Source: Sitta carolinensis (taxonomy: Eukaryota; Chordata; Aves; Passeriformes; Sittidae). Taken from it: 64,000 nucleotides of DNA. The notes under the pieces are model-generated. The model had not been told where the DNA came from. It saw nothing but the letters and a program-made list of their open reading frames with translations, and ran no database searches. Where the stretch lies: positions 112,601,108 to 112,665,107 of the forward strand of contig CM063283.1 of assembly GCA_032173965.1 (NCBI GenBank), in the 5' to 3' direction. A program made the position numbers and the translations under genes. This document shows positions 59,854-64,000 of this stretch, one piece after another; position 1 is the stretch's first letter; every line of letters starts with the position of its first letter.

Positions 59854-62800
59854 TCTTTCCTGTCAGACACCTGGGTCAGAAATTCTCTGCAGTATCTGTG
59901 GGCACTATAAACCAAATTTTAGGTGTCTATCAGTATGAGATCTTTCCCTTAGATTAGGAGCTGCAGTGATTGTTACTGTTGGATTAGCACAGGCACATTA
60001 ATGAATTCCAAAATCCTGCAGTAACGTGTTGTGCTCCTGGCTATTAGTCTGGGTTTTAATTAGTTTGTGCTAATGAATATATTTGTACATGTCCATCTTT
60101 TATTGGCAGCTTTTAGAGGAGTAGTAAATTGGTCACTGTGGAGTGCCAGTGTTTCACTAAAACCTAAGGAATAATTAATGCTTTCTCCACCTAGAGTCAA
60201 CCAGCAGTCTCAGGGGGTTTTAGGTATAAATTAGAATGAAAGATGAGATACTCAAAATACAGTTAGAGAACTCATTCATCAACGGTGATTAAATAATGTC
60301 ACTGTGAGACCCTGGAGAAGTGCTGAGAGATGATTTCCAGCTCTGGAATACCCACACCATCTCCAGGAGCTGCCAGAGCACCCTGCCCTATTTTTTTTCC
60401 ACTGTGACTTTCAAAATGTCTTTTCCATATTCAGTGCTATCCAACTTTCTTCTGGTCTTGGAAATTCCTCCTTGGAAAATATGTATTTTTTTCAGTCTTT
60501 CCTATTCATAACCCACTGTGGGCTGGGGGAAAAATGAACCAATACTAAGAGTGCTTGGCTAGAGCAAATGCTTCCACCAAATCCTGAATCCTGGCTAACA
60601 AAATCCTCAAGCCAGAAAATATTTGCATGTTTTCCTATCTGTATTTCCACAGAGAAAATGGCTGTGAGAGCTGGCACAAGGTGGTCAGGATAAGTCAAAT
60701 CTGAATAAGGATGGAGTGGATTAAGATGGATTTAAGGAAAAATGAAATTTCCAGGTACAAAACAGACATTCTGAAATACCCTGCTGAGCATCCACTTAAC
60801 TCCAGAGACAGACAAAAAACTCTTATATTTATTATTTATTTTATTATATTATTTTTATTATTTTGCTATGTCAGTATTACCCACAAATTCCTCAGCCTTG
60901 AAAGAGCTAAGCAAATTAGAAGCCTATATCAAATTAAGATTTATGAACACCAGGCTCTCCAGAGAAGGTCATTCTGATAAACACAAAAAAATGTTCACCA
61001 AAAAATAGATTTTTCTCTGTTGAGAACAAACAGGTCTCACACGGATGTGCACCCAAAGAGAAGAATTTCATGAAGAATTTCACCCCCAACTTATAGAGAG
61101 AGGCACAGGAACCCAAGACTGGGTTAGAAATAGAAACCCAAGAGGCATAGCATGACTTTGAGACATCCCTCTCTTCCCTTGGACAAGCAACCTAAGCATT
61201 TTATATAAGGTCCTGACACACTCTGAGCAGGGGACTGAAGGTTGTGCTGGCTCCTGATGCAGCATCTAATTCCTTCCTGATATTTGTTCTGGCCACCAGT
61301 TCAGCAAAGGACCATGTTTTCATCATGTCTGTAACACTCCTGCTGCTCTAAATTCTGGTGCCTGCTAACACAAGGCAGCCTGATAACACCAAATTACAAG
61401 CTAATTTTGGAGCATCGAGCTAAGTGCCCGAAGACAGCTGTGTGCTACAAATTAAAATCTTTAAAATCTCCAGAAAAAAAAAAATGATTAATCATTTATC
61501 GATTGCTAACGGAGGAGCTCTCAAGTAGGAAAGTATTTTCATTCCATTTACACGAGTCAGAAGAAAACAAAAGCCTGTGATGTGAAGTAAAGCAGGTCTG
61601 TGTATGGTCATGTGTGTACAGTCAAAAAGAAAAGTGATGTTTCCACAACAGTAAATCCTGGTAACCACTGCTGGGCATTGATTGTGTTCCTCTTTCATTT
61701 TTCACTTCCACTAAATTAAAAAAAAAAAAAAAACAACATGCTGCTCAGCTATATGCACCTCTTGTAGCCTTTTAATCATCTGTTGTTAGCATCGGGGAAA
61801 GTGGAGGGATGAATCTCTGAGCTGTGCCAATCAGCCCAGCTCCCTGGATTCCCAAAGTGAATATTCCAGCTCCCACATCCCAAACCAGCCTGCCTGATGC
61901 AGGGGCAGATTCATTTCAGAGGTAACTTTATAGGTGTTATCAAGATTATTGAGGGGCTGGCTCGGGCTGTGTCCTCCCTTTGGGTCAGCACCAGCACCAA
62001 AGCAGAACTAAAGGCAGAAAGAAAACCCTTTTTCCAGGCAGTGCACATCTGTGGAAGCCAGCCAGTTACGTGCCAGTCACGGAAAGAAGGCTCCTTCTCC
62101 CTGGTGCACAGTCAGGCAGCTCACTGATAATTACAGACTGATTTCCAGAAGAAATATGGCACTTGTCAAAGGCATCATTTCAATTCTGTCTTTCCTCATT
62201 AACACTTGATGGGAACTCCAGCTTATTTATGACTCATCCAAAAGACAAAACCCACCAGCATCACCACAGCTTTATTTTATTTTTGCTTAATTTAATTTTT
62301 TCTTCATTTCTAATCACTGACTTTTTTCCCCCCGATGACCTTGGCTGATTTGACAGACAGTTTCTCAGAAAGGAGCTGGGCTACCACCACCTTTCAGGTG
62401 TTCAAATGCCCACTTGAATGAGGCACCTCATGATGATTTCCTTGGGCTTCTCCTGACCTCAATACTGCAGGAATGCTGCAGTTCTACTGACTTCTACCTC
62501 CTGCAAAGGAGCAGACTGTGAGGGACCATATAGAAATATATATAACTCCTATACATGTGTTCCTCTCTCACATTTTTAGAAATGCAGCCGGATTTTTGGA
62601 TGCACTGGGTTTGAGAACATCGCATCCATGCAGGCACACAAGGTTCCCAAGCTGTGTGCAGGCACTGTGTGCAAAACAAAGATCTCATAAATTAATCAAG
62701 TTGTTCTCCTGGCAAGCTGGAGAGAAAGAGGTGGACCAGGGCAAGAATTGTTATTGTTATCTCTATTTTTAAATACTTGGAAGCCTCTCAGTTACTATGG

Positions 62801-64000
62801 TGGTGAGGACCATATAAGTACCTAGACAGATTCATTGCTAGCACGAGTATTAAGTGTGAAGATTCTCCATGTCAAAGGTAACAGTTAATAGCAGCTTTAT
62901 ATTTTGAAATAATTTCCCATTTTTTAAGGCCTTAAAAAGCAGGTTTAAAAAGCTGAAATTTTTATTCTATGCTTGTGCTGTTCTGCTCCATATTTTCTTT
63001 TCCTTGTGGGACTTCTGCATTGAAAAAAAGAAAAAAAGAAATACAAAACATGCAAGAAAAAGCTGCATAATTGACATTATATAGCAACATACTGACAGAT
63101 ATCCTTCATGTGGACAGTGCTATATTCTTTGTGTGGGAAGATGGACTTATTTGGGAGTCATGAGAGTGGTTATAAATGATACACAAAATGAAAACTTGTG
63201 GGGAATTCCAGAGCCAGGGCATGAGCCAGACTACAAGAGCACTGCTGCTAATTGACGAAACTTTTAACACAGTCTCTTTTTTTAAAAGCTGCTTCTGCCT
63301 AAACTTTTAAAAAATGAAAGCTCCTCGTTACCAGATGAGGTGCAGCTGTAATGCACGGTGTCGAAGCCAACTTGACAGATAACAGAAAAATAAGAACAAT
63401 ATTTTCAGAAGTATTACTCCAGTTTTGATCAGACACATTGATTAAACTCCCCCAGAGGCTCCTCTCCATGAAACCAGATGGTCACTGCACATGGACAGTG
63501 GGTGTAGGTGAAGTTTCAGTGCAGAAGGTGCCCACATTATCTCAAACACACAGAAAAATCATCACTTTACAAGTTTGGTTGCTGGATAAACACCAAAAAT
63601 TGTTGATCGGAGGATTTTTGCGAACAATCCTTCACTACCTTCATCACCCCAAATAAATAAGCACACAGCATCCCTCTGGAGAGGCCTCACGCTCATCCCT
63701 GGCCTCCAGAAATGGAAATTCAACTAGGAGAGGAAATCAAGTTCATGTATAATTCCCTTCTCTTCCTCTCAGCATCCTCTCCAGGGAAGATCTGTGAACG
63801 AGCCCAGAGCCTTGTTATTAAAGGCTCAACTGCCTTTCACTGAGCCCTGCTGGCTGCCTGCAGGGATGGGAACATTCCTTGGGCACATTCCTTGAGGAAC
63901 AGACCAGGATGGGCAAAGGAGGAGAACCAGGCCAGGAGAGAGGACCTGAGACATCTTTGGAGCAAATTTTATGTGCAGCTGTCCCCGGGCAAATGCCTAA
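59854..64000 (-). other. PCP4: PCP4 intron to window edge, no exon seen
   Basis: AT-rich and unique-looking, with an A-run at about 61718-61732 and AT-rich low complexity near 60826-60860. I searched by eye for the short upstream PCP4 exons and found none. No CR1 3' tails were recognised over 4 kb. Confidence 0.4.

Noticed and set aside
59503..59915. Overlapping - strand frames with a Tyr-Arg-Asn-Trp-Pro-Trp-Gly-Lys repeat
   Set aside because: All three frames are open only because the 32-bp unit lacks stops. No start, splice or family context.

Overview
This is vertebrate DNA, almost certainly from a bird and probably a passerine. The evidence is many fragments of CR1 LINEs with the avian 3' end (GGTCCCTTCCAACCCAAACC then a CATTCTATGATTCT-type tail), several ERV solo LTRs, and two exons recognisable from their proteins. 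There are no bacterial-type gene arrays, operons or CRISPR arrays. Nearly all of the 64 kb is non-coding, and almost all long open frames are products of low-complexity or LINE sequence.

Two genes are supported, and they converge tail to tail. On the + strand, 2319-2662 is the last coding exon of DSCAM, followed by its 3'UTR and a poly(A) signal at 3283-3288. Positions 1-2318 are the last DSCAM intron. On the - strand, 38938-39288 is the last exon of PCP4 (PEP-19), with a poly(A) signal at 38956-38961. Sequence from 39289 to the right edge is best read as the long last PCP4 intron, since no earlier PCP4 exon was seen. From memory, this neighbourhood matches the human 21q22 order (PCP4 next to the 3' end of DSCAM, convergent), which favours DSCAM over its paralogue DSCAML1. 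About 35.6 kb separates the two 3' ends.

Region by region: 1-3.3 kb is the DSCAM 3' end. 3.3-38.9 kb is intergenic, with about a dozen CR1 insertions, a solo LTR nested in a CR1 (23.1-23.55 kb), an alpharetrovirus-like solo LTR (32.87-33.20 kb), a CR1 nested in a CR1 (30.3-30.85 kb), a G-rich minisatellite (6.25-6.42 kb) and a purine-only tract of about 930 bp (14.48-15.42 kb). 38.9-64 kb is PCP4 and its intron. It holds two more LTRs of the 23 kb family, a pair of inverted LTRs (50.9-52.1 kb), a polypyrimidine tract (55.85-56.15 kb) and a 32-bp minisatellite (59.56-59.85 kb).

The points most worth a second look are: an apparent 1-nt loss in the last codons of PCP4; the nested solo-LTR family with 4-bp target duplications and 9-bp terminal inverted repeats; the inverted LTR pair; and the three long strand-asymmetric or tandem arrays. 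I found no convincing undescribed multi-gene system.
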